This document shows, piece after piece, positions 8,801 through 17,152 of a stretch of DNA of 64,000 bases. The notes under the pieces are model-generated. The model was given only the letters and a program-made list of their open reading frames with translations. It had not been told where the DNA came from and searched no databases. The position numbers and the translations under genes are program-made. Source of the DNA: Pedobacter cryoconitis (GTDB taxonomy: Bacteria > Bacteroidota > Bacteroidia > Sphingobacteriales > Sphingobacteriaceae); NCBI RefSeq assembly GCF_014200605.1, contig NZ_JACHCE010000003.1, positions 186,001-250,000 on the forward strand, given 5' to 3'. Within the stretch, counting starts at the first letter, position 1. Every line of letters begins with the position of its first letter.

Positions 8801-11800
8801 GTAAAGAGCCCGCCTATAGCTGGTGTTCCCGAAATATTTCTGGTTGCAGGATCAAAGTTCAGCCCTGCTGGCAGTCCCGTTAAACTATAAGTATAAGGGG
8901 CGCTTCCACCGATTGCAGCTGGTAAAGTCTGCACTGTATAAATTGTTCCAACTATTCCGTCAGGCAGGGTTGCTGCCGGCAATGATAAAACAGAACTAGT
9001 ACCAATATTTAAGGTAAACATACCTACAGCACTACATCCTTTACTATCTGTAACTATAATAGAGAAAGTATAATTTCCTGCTGCTGTTGGTGTTCCGCTA
9101 ATCAGTCCTGAAGGAGACAATGATAAACCTGCTGGTAAATTACTTCCTGCTGCCAGCGCGTAGCTATAAGCAGGTGTACCTCCGGTAGCAGGGTTAAGTT
9201 GTACACTATAAGGGTTAACTGTAGATCCATTACTTAATGCTGTACCTGTAAAGCTCAATTGAGGATTTACATTCAACACAACTACTGAAGCTGTTCCCGC
9301 AACATTCGGACATTTATTTAATCCTTGTACAGTTACATAATAAGTAGTATTAGCAGTTAATACTGGTGTAGAGAATACCGCACCTGTAAAGACCGCATTT
9401 GTTAATGCAGCATCACTATACCAGGTAAATACCGGATTATTGACAGTCAGACTGCTTGCAGTTAAGCTTGTACCTGATCCTGCACATACCACTGCCGGCA
9501 CACCGTTCACACTGATATCTGCAGCAGTTGCTGGCGGATTAATAGTCAATGTCACAACTTTCGCATCAGCAGAATTTGCACATTTGTTACTTCCACTAAC
9601 AGTTACATAATATTGTGTAGTCACTGTTGATCCCGGAGTATTAAATACGGCCCCGGTATAGACCACATTAATTAAAGCTGCTTCTTTATACCAGGTAAAT
9701 ACAGGATTGGTTACTGTAGTTGTACTCGCTGTTAAAATAACCGGAGTTCCTGCACAAAGACTTGCTGGTATACCACTAATTGTAATATCTGCCGATGACG
9801 CCGGCGGGTTCACTGTTAAAGTAACCACATTAGCTGTTCCCGGTTCATTTGCACATCTGTTATCTGCTTTTACAGTTACGTAGTAAGTAGTAGTTGCAGT
9901 AACAGAAGCGATATTAAAGGTTGGCCCGGTAAATACTGCATTAGTTAAAGCAGCATCACTATACCAGGTAAATACTGGATTTGGCAATGCACTGGTGGCA
10001 GTTAACACTGCACTGGTTCCTGCACAGAATGGATTTGCTGCACCAGAAACGGTGATATCACCTGCAGTTGCAGGAGGATTAATTGTAATTGATATTTTAG
10101 TTCTTGCTGATGTACTCACACAAGAATTACCATTTACGGCTTCTACATAGTAATCAGTAGTTCCGGTAGTAAGCGTTGCCGGAGTGGTAAAGCTATTGGT
10201 GTTCGAAGCAACCGGAGTTCCACCTGTTAAACTGGTGTACCAGTTATAGCTGACACCCGCAACCTGATCTACTGATAAGGTAACCGGAGTATTCAGACAG
10301 GTCGTTACCGGATTGCCTGTAGCTGGTACAGGAGCCGGAGCAGAACCGTTAATTGTCACAGTTACATTTGTTCCCACAGGGCTTGCACAACCATTACGGT
10401 TTGCTTTTACAAAATAAACATGGGTTCCTGCCACTAAATTAGCAGGTGTTGTATAGGTAGCTGTGTTTGCAGCCACAATTGCGGTTGGATTTGCCGAATC
10501 ATACCAGTTATAGGTTAATCCCGCTACCGGATTGCTGACTGCAAGCGTAGCTGAACTACCTTCACATGCTGAAACATTAGCAGAAACAACAGTTGGAGAA
10601 GCAATAATCCGCTGCGCGTAATTCAGGTTGATAGAAGTAAGCAAACCTACCAGACCAGAATTAAGTTTCAATTGTACAGCATCGAATACTTTAGCTGGCG
10701 TAAACTGAACAGTTGCATCTTTATTACCTGTTCCTATATTTAAGTTAAGTGCCGGATCTGAGATAAAGGTTTCATCATTATTACTGATACCGTTATTATA
10801 GGTAGTTACTGAAATACTATTGGCAACGCCTAAAGTAAGCAGTGCACCAGTCTGGGTCAGGCCAAGTTTTACCTGATCCCCAATAACCGAAGAACCTGTG
10901 AACCCTACAGTCTGCTGAACGCTGGCAGCACCTAATCCAATTGGAATGAAGAGCGAAGAACTGGTGTTAATGTCATCATCAATTGCAAAACCCGGATTAG
11001 CTACGCTTGGTAATAAAGCTGAGCCTCCGGCTGTATGGGTTTCGGTCACTGCAGCTTCACAAGGAACTGAGCCTGGATTTGGTGTAACCGTATTTACGGT
11101 CACAACTACCGAAGCAGTACCTGAAATACATGTACCTAATGCACCCTGTGCAGTTACATAGAAAGTTGTAGTGGCAGTCAATGGATCTGTAATGAAAGTT
11201 CCATTTGCGCCATTAGTTAATGTTGATATTGGAGTTGCACCTGGCGTAGCCGGATCAACAAGATACCAGCTATAGGTTAAACCTGTAGTTGATGAATTAG
11301 CAACAAGAGATGCTTTTTCACCAGAATTAATAGTGACTGCCGGTGGAGTAAGCACTGGTGGGGTAAGCGAGCCAACAACAATAGAAACTGTAGCTTGTGC
11401 AGAAACGACGCCGCAAGCGTTAACAGCTTCTACAGCATATATTACATTAGCTGTAACCACATCATTGAATACTGCCCCTTTTTGAACAGGGTTTAAGACA
11501 CCAGCTTTATACCAGTTATAAGTAACCCCGGCTTGCGGATTTTGTACTTTTAGCGATACGCCTGAACCCACACAGGTATTTTCTGTTGGAGATAGTAATT
11601 GCGGTACTGCAGGTGCAGGTGTTACAGTTACGTTCACCTGAGTCCTTGAACTTCCGCAGCCTCCTCTTGAAGCTTCCACAAAGAATTTAGTATCAGCAGT
11701 AATTGCTGGTGTTGTAAAAGTAGCACCGTCATTACCCAGATAGTTGCCCGAAGCATCGTACCATTTATAAATTATACCTGGCTGCGGAGCAGGCACAGAT

Positions 11801-14800
11801 AAAGTTGCTGTCGCATTTAAACAAGCGGTTACATTAGCAGAAGCTACTACCGGAGCTACTGCAGTTCTTTTTGCATAGTTGAAATTGATTGCAGTTAATG
11901 CACCTAAAAGACCTGAATTCAATTTAACTTCTACACCGTCAAACTGGGCGGCAGGAACAAAAGTAAGCAGGGCCTGAGATCCTCCGCTTAATAGCTGAAG
12001 ATTAATCAGAGGATTGTTTACCGCAACTCCGTCATTATTACTTACTGTACCTTTATAAGTAGTTACAGTCACACTTGGTAAAAGTGCAAGTGATAAAACC
12101 TGGGCTGGTGAAGTCAATAGCACACGCACTGTATCACCCACATTTGATAAACCAGCAAAATTAACCTGCTGAAATACATTTGAACCTATACCTACCGGAA
12201 TAGATAAAGTTGATGCTGTTACCTGATCGCCATCAATAGCCAGGGCCGGATTATCTACTCTGGCCAACAGGGAGATTAAACCTCCAACGCCATGTGTTTC
12301 ACTAACCGGGCCTTCACATCCAACTGGCACTGGTGTTCCGGTTGGGTTTACGGTAATCGTTTGCTGAACGCGCACTGAAGAAGCACATCCTGTTACTGTT
12401 GAAACAGCATCCAGATAGAAAGTTGTAGTTGCTGTAAGTGGTGGAGTTACATAAACAGCTCCTGTAAATACAGGCGTAACTGCATTTTGTGAGGTATACC
12501 AGTTAAAGGTAACGTTGGTTTCTGTCGATGAACCTGTCAGAATTGCACTCTCTCCCTGGTTCACTGTAGTTGCCGAAGCAGTAATCTGTGGAGTAGCCGG
12601 ACGTGGATTAATTGTAATGTTTGCTGCTGTACGCGTTGCAGAAACACAACTGCCATTCGAAGCTTCCAGATAATAGGTGGTATTTGCAGTAAGTGCTGGT
12701 GTAGTGAAAACTGTACCGGTAAATACTGATGTACCTCCTGTAGCGGCAGTAAACCAGTTATAGGTTACTCCTGCTACCGGAGAGTCAACTGATAAGGTGG
12801 CTGGTGAACCTGAACAGACAGGAACTACTGCTGCCAGTACTGGTGGCGCAAGCGCAGTAGTCACTGTTACTGTTACAGGAACACGAGTTGGATTTGCACA
12901 GCCGGCTTTACTCACTTCTATATAATAAATCGTAGTTGCAGTTAAAACAGGTGTAGTGAAAGTAGTATTGGCAGATAAAATAGTTCCTCCGGTTGCTGCA
13001 CTGTACCAGGTAATTGTAGTTCCGGTAACTGGTGTAACTTTCAGGGTCGCTGTCGATCCTGAACAGATACTTTGATTGCCAGCATTAATAGTTGGATTTG
13101 GGGCAATAACATTTGCACCATAAATATTCAGGTTAGTTAGTGCAGTAAGCAAAGCATTTACTTTAACTTCTACCCTGTCATAAACACCACCGGCTGCAAC
13201 TGTTGCTGTAAACCTGTTTCCGGTGATCAGTCTTAAGCCAAGTAAATTTCCATTCAATGGATAACTGCTTACTACTGTCGTGCCATTCATAACGCTTACG
13301 GTTATACCACCTAAAGCAGTTAAGTCCAATAAGCCGGTAGGTGTTTCCAGATCAACACTGATACTATCGGTTGCAGCACCCGGATTTTGGAAAATTAAAC
13401 GCTGATATCCTGTAGTCCCTATACCCACTGGCAGAGAGATACGTGTAAAATTGGTCAGATCAGCATCTGTAGAATAACCAGGATTCTGAATCGTACAGGC
13501 CACACAAAGTAAGCCCCCTGTAATACCGCTTTCTTGTTTTGTAGCAGCATAGCAATTAGGGTTAACTGTTCCGTTAATCACAGTTACAGTTACTGGTATC
13601 CTGGTTAGGCTCATACAGCCTGAGCTGTTTGTTGTTCCTGCATAATAAGTAGTATTGGCACTCAGTGCAGGCGTGGTAAAGCTTACACCTGAACCCAGCT
13701 CAATACCGCCAGTTGCTGCCCCATACCATTTAATGGTAGAGCCAGATGCTGCAGAAGCCTGAAGTGTCGCTGTTTGTCCGGCACTTATTGTTACATTATT
13801 AATGGCTACAACAGGCAGATCCGGTACCGGGTTTACGGTTACTGTAACCGGCACACGTGCACTTACTGCGGTTCCTGAAACTGCTTCAGCATAATATGTG
13901 GTTGTCACAGTTAATGCTGGTGTTGTAAAAGTAGTTCCGCTTGCAATCGGTGTATTGCCTGTAGAAGAATAGAAATTATAAGTTGTATTTGCCTGGCTGT
14001 TATCAATCACTAAAGTTGCTGTGTTTCCACTGCAAATAGTCATTCCGGCAATTGAAGGTGCATCCACAGTAATATTGAGCGCATAGTCAGTACTTGTGCT
14101 GTTTCCTGCATTGTCAGTAACCTTCATCGTTACAGTATAATTACCGCCGGATGTTGGGTTTCCTGAGATGACCCTGGTTGCAGCGTTGAATGATAATCCC
14201 GGAGGCAGGTTAATTGCAGAATAAGTATAAGGGCCAGTGCCGCCACTTACTGCCGGCAGCGCTGGCGAAGTATAAGCTGTGCCTACTTTTCCATTTGCCA
14301 GTGTAGCGGTAGGTAAAGTAAGCGCTCCCGCAACTTTTAGCGTATATGGGACAGTGATTGTTCCGTTTCCGCTATCAGTTACTTTGATGGATAGCGTGAA
14401 AGTACCAGACTGTGTGGGTGTTCCTGAAATGGTCCTGGTTACAGGATCAAATATCAGTCCCGGAGGCAGGTTTGTACCTATATAAGTATAGGGTCCGGTT
14501 CCTCCTGTTGCTGCAGGAATAACCTGAGCAGGATAAACAACATTTACCGCTCCGTCTGGCAAGACTACATTTGCCAGTGCCAAAGGATCTTTAACTACAA
14601 TCGTATAGTTTAAGGTCGTTGTATTCCCTTCGTCATCTGTTACCGTAACAGGGAAAGTAAAAGTTCCTGTTTGTGTTGGTGTTCCTGTGATTGCTCTGGT
14701 AGCCGGGTTAAAGCTTAATCCCGGAGGCAGATTAGTAGCCACATAAGTATTCACACCGCTTCCGCCTGTCGCTGCAGGAATAACCTGAGCAGGATATGGA

Positions 14801-16818
14801 GTTCCGGTAGTACCATCCGATAAAACAGAGGCCGTTAATACCAGCGGGCTTCTAACTATAATCGTATAGGTAGTTGTCGCAGTATTTCCGTCTGCATCAG
14901 CAATGGTTACCGGGATCGGATAGGTCCCGGCTGTAGTCGGTGTTCCGGTCAGCACACCCGTAGCCGGATTCAGTATAACCCCGGGAGGCAAATTAGTTGC
15001 TGTATAGGTATAGGGTGTACTGCCGCCTGAAGGTGCCGGTAAGGTAGTGGAAGGATAAACTTTATTAACTGTACCATTCGGTAAAGTTCCCCCTGGCAAA
15101 GTTAAGGTTCCTGTAATCGTTAAAGTATGTGTTGCTGTAGCCGTACAACCTCCGGCATCGGTAGCTACCACACCAAAAGTTCCTGCCGCAACTGCTGTTG
15201 TTGGTGTTCCGCTAATCAAACCGGCCGGAGTCAAAGTCAAACCTGCTGGTAATGTACTTCCCGCAGCTAATGCATAAGTATAGGCTGGTGTACCGCTGGT
15301 TGCGGGATTAAGTTGTTTGGAATAAACTTTACCAACTGTACCATTACTAAGCGGAGTTGCCGTAAACAATAAGGTTGGATTCACGGTAACTACCACACTG
15401 TCCATATCAGACTCTGCGGTACAACCTGTTAACTGCGCTGCTACATAATAGGTATAAACGCCGGCGGTAAGGCCAGTTTCTGAAACAGTATTACCAGTCA
15501 CTCCTGTGATCGCCGTTTTTGTACCATTAGCTCCTATCTTTTTATAAAAATTATAAGTATAAGTGGCATTAGGGCTTTGCGGAGCTAAGGTCAGGGTACT
15601 GCCGCCACATAACGTTTGTGCATTGCCGGTTATATTTGTAAATAATGGTTTAGGCACGGTACGCTGTGCCTCGTTAATATTAAGGCCACCTGCCAGAATA
15701 TTTCCTCCTATTGCCAACCCATTATCTAAAGAGACTCTGATCCGGTCAAAGGGGACTCCCGGAGTAAAAAAGACGGGAAATGGTCTATTATTTGAAAACA
15801 ACCCGAGTAAATCAAGATTGATAAGATTACTTATGGATATAGGTGTACCTATTGCTGTATTGCCATTGAATGCCTGTACTGTAATTGTTTTCAGCACATT
15901 CACAGTAAGCAGTGAACCACCTTGTGATAAAATAACTTTAGCCACGTCTCCCGAACCAGACAGTCCATTTAAATAAATAGTCTGCGAAACAGAAGATCCC
16001 AGGGTAACCAATCCGGCTTGTAATTGCGAAGAGGTGTTGATGTTACCATCAATGGCATTTTGAGGATTAGTGACTAAACTGGTCAGTGAAACATTTAAAC
16101 CTGTAGCAGCGACACTGGTAAATATAGAAGTACCGCAATTATCAGCACTATAATTGAATGCCGGATATACATTCATATTAATTGAACTGCCAAGACTGAT
16201 TGAAAGTGCATTACTTCTTACTCTTAACCTGATGCGGACAGAATTATAGGCAGCAGCTGAAGTAACAGCAAAATAAGTTTTTCCGGCTGCGTCTGTAACG
16301 ACAGTAGCCGACACATTTGCTGCGGGTACAATAGTACCATCACTGCTGGCCGTTGCACCGTTATAAGCGTCAATCTGAACAATTTTTCTTGTAAAGAGCC
16401 CGGTAAGATCTCCTACAATTCCTAACAGATCTAGATTCAGGCCATTATTGGTAGGCTGATCAAAACCAATATATGTTGTTTTGCCTGCCGCCAGCGGGCT
16501 GCCATATTTCAACTGTATATAGGCTTCCCCTTCGTAACCTAATCCGAGCAGACTAAAATATCGGGCGTTCAGTGTTGCCGGAGCTCCCGGAGGCTGCAAA
16601 ATTGCATTGCCCGGATTATCAATCGACGCTACATTACCCGGATTGGAATTTGGAGTCTCCGATCCAATGTTATAACTGGCAATTCCTGTTGAAGGCGTTA
16701 CCAGTGCGTAGTTTTTAGTTTGTGCATACGATCGTGTATTAAATAGCGTTATAGCTAAAATACTTACGAGAAGACAGAGGTAATTTTTAAGAATTCGGGG
16801 AGTAGAAGTATATTTCAT
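5857..16818 (-). CDS. Giant repeat surface adhesin with CHU_C gliding-motility C-terminal domain
   Basis: A 3,653-residue secreted protein, SprB-like in architecture but not clearly its orthologue. Signal peptide 1-33 ends YAQ. An N-terminal beta-rich region is followed by at least four copies of an uncharacterised domain of about 150 residues (near 223-388, 1088-1238, 1498-1653, 1918-2073). Five putative-Ig (He_PIG) repeats lie at about 481-919, many CHU_C-associated Ig-like repeats in between, and three large repeat units of about 347 residues at about 2428-3473. A fibronectin III domain (about 3473-3556) precedes the C-terminal CHU_C domain (NTFTPNGDGRNDIF to the end). Repeats are rich in Thr, Ala, Gly and Pro. 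It is expected to be exported by T9SS and displayed as a long fibre for adhesion or gliding. PorP/SprF and PorE-like genes follow directly. Confidence 0.92.
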   Translation of the reverse strand: MKYTSTPRILKNYLCLLVSILAITLFNTRSYAQTKNYALVTPSTGIASYNIGSETPNSNPGNVASIDNPGNAILQPPGAPATLNARYFSLLGLGYEGEAYIQLKYGSPLAAGKTTYIGFDQPTNNGLNLDLLGIVGDLTGLFTRKIVQIDAYNGATASSDGTIVPAANVSATVVTDAAGKTYFAVTSAAAYNSVRIRLRVRSNALSISLGSSINMNVYPAFNYSADNCGTSIFTSVAATGLNVSLTSLVTNPQNAIDGNINTSSQLQAGLVTLGSSVSQTIYLNGLSGSGDVAKVILSQGGSLLTVNVLKTITVQAFNGNTAIGTPISISNLINLDLLGLFSNNRPFPVFFTPGVPFDRIRVSLDNGLAIGGNILAGGLNINEAQRTVPKPLFTNITGNAQTLCGGSTLTLAPQSPNATYTYNFYKKIGANGTKTAITGVTGNTVSETGLTAGVYTYYVAAQLTGCTAESDMDSVVVTVNPTLLFTATPLSNGTVGKVYSKQLNPATSGTPAYTYALAAGSTLPAGLTLTPAGLISGTPTTAVAAGTFGVVATDAGGCTATATHTLTITGTLTLPGGTLPNGTVNKVYPSTTLPAPSGGSTPYTYTATNLPPGVILNPATGVLTGTPTTAGTYPIPVTIADADGNTATTTYTIIVRSPLVLTASVLSDGTTGTPYPAQVIPAATGGSGVNTYVATNLPPGLSFNPATRAITGTPTQTGTFTFPVTVTDDEGNTTTLNYTIVVKDPLALANVVLPDGAVNVVYPAQVIPAATGGTGPYTYIGTNLPPGLIFDPVTRTISGTPTQSGTFTLSIKVTDSGNGTITVPYTLKVAGALTLPTATLANGKVGTAYTSPALPAVSGGTGPYTYSAINLPPGLSFNAATRVISGNPTSGGNYTVTMKVTDNAGNSTSTDYALNITVDAPSIAGMTICSGNTATLVIDNSQANTTYNFYSSTGNTPIASGTTFTTPALTVTTTYYAEAVSGTAVSARVPVTVTVNPVPDLPVVAINNVTISAGQTATLQASAASGSTIKWYGAATGGIELGSGVSFTTPALSANTTYYAGTTNSSGCMSLTRIPVTVTVINGTVNPNCYAATKQESGITGGLLCVACTIQNPGYSTDADLTNFTRISLPVGIGTTGYQRLIFQNPGAATDSISVDLETPTGLLDLTALGGITVSVMNGTTVVSSYPLNGNLLGLRLITGNRFTATVAAGGVYDRVEVKVNALLTALTNLNIYGANVIAPNPTINAGNQSICSGSTATLKVTPVTGTTITWYSAATGGTILSANTTFTTPVLTATTIYYIEVSKAGCANPTRVPVTVTVTTALAPPVLAAVVPVCSGSPATLSVDSPVAGVTYNWFTAATGGTSVFTGTVFTTPALTANTTYYLEASNGSCVSATRTAANITINPRPATPQITASATTVNQGESAILTGSSTETNVTFNWYTSQNAVTPVFTGAVYVTPPLTATTTFYLDAVSTVTGCASSVRVQQTITVNPTGTPVPVGCEGPVSETHGVGGLISLLARVDNPALAIDGDQVTASTLSIPVGIGSNVFQQVNFAGLSNVGDTVRVLLTSPAQVLSLALLPSVTVTTYKGTVSNNDGVAVNNPLINLQLLSGGSQALLTFVPAAQFDGVEVKLNSGLLGALTAINFNYAKRTAVAPVVASANVTACLNATATLSVPAPQPGIIYKWYDASGNYLGNDGATFTTPAITADTKFFVEASRGGCGSSRTQVNVTVTPAPAVPQLLSPTENTCVGSGVSLKVQNPQAGVTYNWYKAGVLNPVQKGAVFNDVVTANVIYAVEAVNACGVVSAQATVSIVVGSLTPPVLTPPAVTINSGEKASLVANSSTTGLTYSWYLVDPATPGATPISTLTNGANGTFITDPLTATTTFYVTAQGALGTCISGTASVVVTVNTVTPNPGSVPCEAAVTETHTAGGSALLPSVANPGFAIDDDINTSSSLFIPIGLGAASVQQTVGFTGSSVIGDQVKLGLTQTGALLTLGVANSISVTTYNNGISNNDETFISDPALNLNIGTGNKDATVQFTPAKVFDAVQLKLNSGLVGLLTSINLNYAQRIIASPTVVSANVSACEGSSATLAVSNPVAGLTYNWYDSANPTAIVAANTATYTTPANLVAGTHVYFVKANRNGCASPVGTNVTVTINGSAPAPVPATGNPVTTCLNTPVTLSVDQVAGVSYNWYTSLTGGTPVASNTNSFTTPATLTTGTTDYYVEAVNGNSCVSTSARTKISITINPPATAGDITVSGAANPFCAGTSAVLTATSALPNPVFTWYSDAALTNAVFTGPTFNIASVTATTTYYVTVKADNRCANEPGTANVVTLTVNPPASSADITISGIPASLCAGTPVILTASTTTVTNPVFTWYKEAALINVVYTGAVFNTPGSTVTTQYYVTVSGSNKCANSADAKVVTLTINPPATAADISVNGVPAVVCAGSGTSLTASSLTVNNPVFTWYSDAALTNAVFTGAVFSTPVLTANTTYYVTVQGLNKCPNVAGTASVVVLNVNPQLSFTGTALSNGSTVNPYSVQLNPATGGTPAYSYALAAGSNLPAGLSLSPSGLISGTPTAAGNYTFSIIVTDSKGCSAVGMFTLNIGTSSVLSLPAATLPDGIVGTIYTVQTLPAAIGGSAPYTYSLTGLPAGLNFDPATRNISGTPAIGGLFTATMTVTDGNNSTASANYQLRVIVPAPVVADGSNCGGSSATLTVSNVITGVTYNWYNQASGGASIFTGTVFQTPVITANTTYYVEGVAGVSSIRVAVNVSLKSPASAADVSVAGIPSVVCGGSTATLTASSATVSNPTFNWYTDAALTNRVYTGAVFTTPVLTANTTYYLTVQGPGTCESSAATAKVVALNVNPQLNFAGGALTNGSTISPYNTQLNAATGGTAPYTYALASGSTLPAGLILSNSGLISGLPLATGNYTFSITATDSKGCSATAQFTLNIGAIAVLVLPPAILPDGQVGTVYPVQTLPAVIGGTAPYTYTAIGVPPGLNFNPADRTISGTPTLGGTFTVIVTVTDANGSTATGNYPVTVTVPAPVVADGSSCGGSRVTLTVSNPIAGVTYNWYTSAIGGAPIFTGTSFQTPAITASTTYYAEGFAGTTSNRVAVNVNIGTPATAADISVAGVPSVVCAGSGVILTASSATVTSPVFKWYTDPALTSLVFTGAVYNIPAVTANITYYVTVQGPNTCESSPATAKVVTLTVNPALVFNGAALAGASTTTTYSAQIGSATGGTPGYTYSVASGSTLPAGLTLSPAGQLTGTPAATGNYTFSIVATDSKGCNATAVFTLAVGSGTQISLPPATLPNGQVGTAYVPQTLPAVIGGTAPFTYVANNLPPGLRFDPATRTISGTPTLGGTFTVTVTVTDGNGLTAANDYVVVVNVPASAVGDAVSCGGTPVTLTVTNVIAGVTYNWYSTPTGGAILFTGPAFQTPAITATTIYYVEAISGTATSGRIPVNVTVATALASPVVTVKSSTLSSITFGWNDVPGATAYEVSTDGGTTWVNPSSGAAGTTHLITGLQANTMVKLMVRAKGNTSCQTSAAGSVTGTATDGLVPNDVFIPNTFTPNGDGRNDIFYVYGTGISKLKLQVYNQWGQFIFESLQQQVGWDGSYRGQIQPNGVYVYYVELVMTDGSTVKRKGTITILR
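6400..9535 (-). repeat. Three tandem ~1,040-bp units inside the giant adhesin gene
   Basis: The reverse-strand unit runs Ig-like (IPSVVC or VPSVVC motif), He_PIG beginning ..ALTNGST.., He_PIG beginning ..LPDGQVGTVY.., then Ig-like (PVVADGS.CGGS). It occurs three times, with boundaries near 9535, 8495, 7453 and 6410, giving a period of about 1,040 bp (about 347 residues). Copies are diverged, so this is old amplification and not an assembly artefact. Confidence 0.8.
14060..15375 (-). repeat. Array of five He_PIG (putative Ig) repeats in the adhesin gene
   Basis: Five consecutive repeats of about 85 residues share the pattern GG..PYTY..NLPPGL.F.PATR.ISGTPT..G....V.VTD..GN. This is the cadherin/Ig-like putative Ig family common in bacterial surface proteins. 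Confidence 0.8.
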
Positions 16819-17152
16819 ACCGGCAGTTTTAGAGGTTAACTTTAATAGTTACGGCAATTTTAAGTAAAGCGGACTTCTAAACTCGCGTTCAAATCATTCA
16901 TTTGAAAAAAGGGAAATGAACAGTGCATTCCGTTCATTTTGTTCAATTTTTGATTTCTAAATCAGAAAATTTCTAACATCTGCCTTAAAACACATTCTAA
17001 ATGCATTTATCTATTTAAAGGATAATTTCCTGCTTTTTTTATTTAAATGCTTTCTGTTCATTTATCACGTATATGTGTATATTCGGTTACTATTGGTGTC
17101 TAGCTAGCTTTTTTACCTAAAATCGAATAATACAATAGAAAAAAACGGATCT
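16819..17152. other. Divergent intergenic region between adhesin and NACHT-like genes
   Basis: This is 334 bases of AT-rich sequence with no ORF I can support. It must contain the promoters of both divergent genes. TACTATTG near 17,090 resembles the -7 box TAnnTTTG with one mismatch for the NTPase gene, but I see no clean partner at -33. No clear box was found for the adhesin. Confidence 0.5.

Noticed and set aside
6400..9535. CRISPR-like or assembly-duplication explanation for the regular repeats
   Set aside because: Units are about 1,040 bp, coding in frame and diverged from each other, so they are protein repeats.
6400..16150. Open frames on the plus strand within the giant adhesin gene
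   Set aside because: They are antisense readings of the low-complexity Thr/Ala/Gly repeats and contain no recognisable domain.
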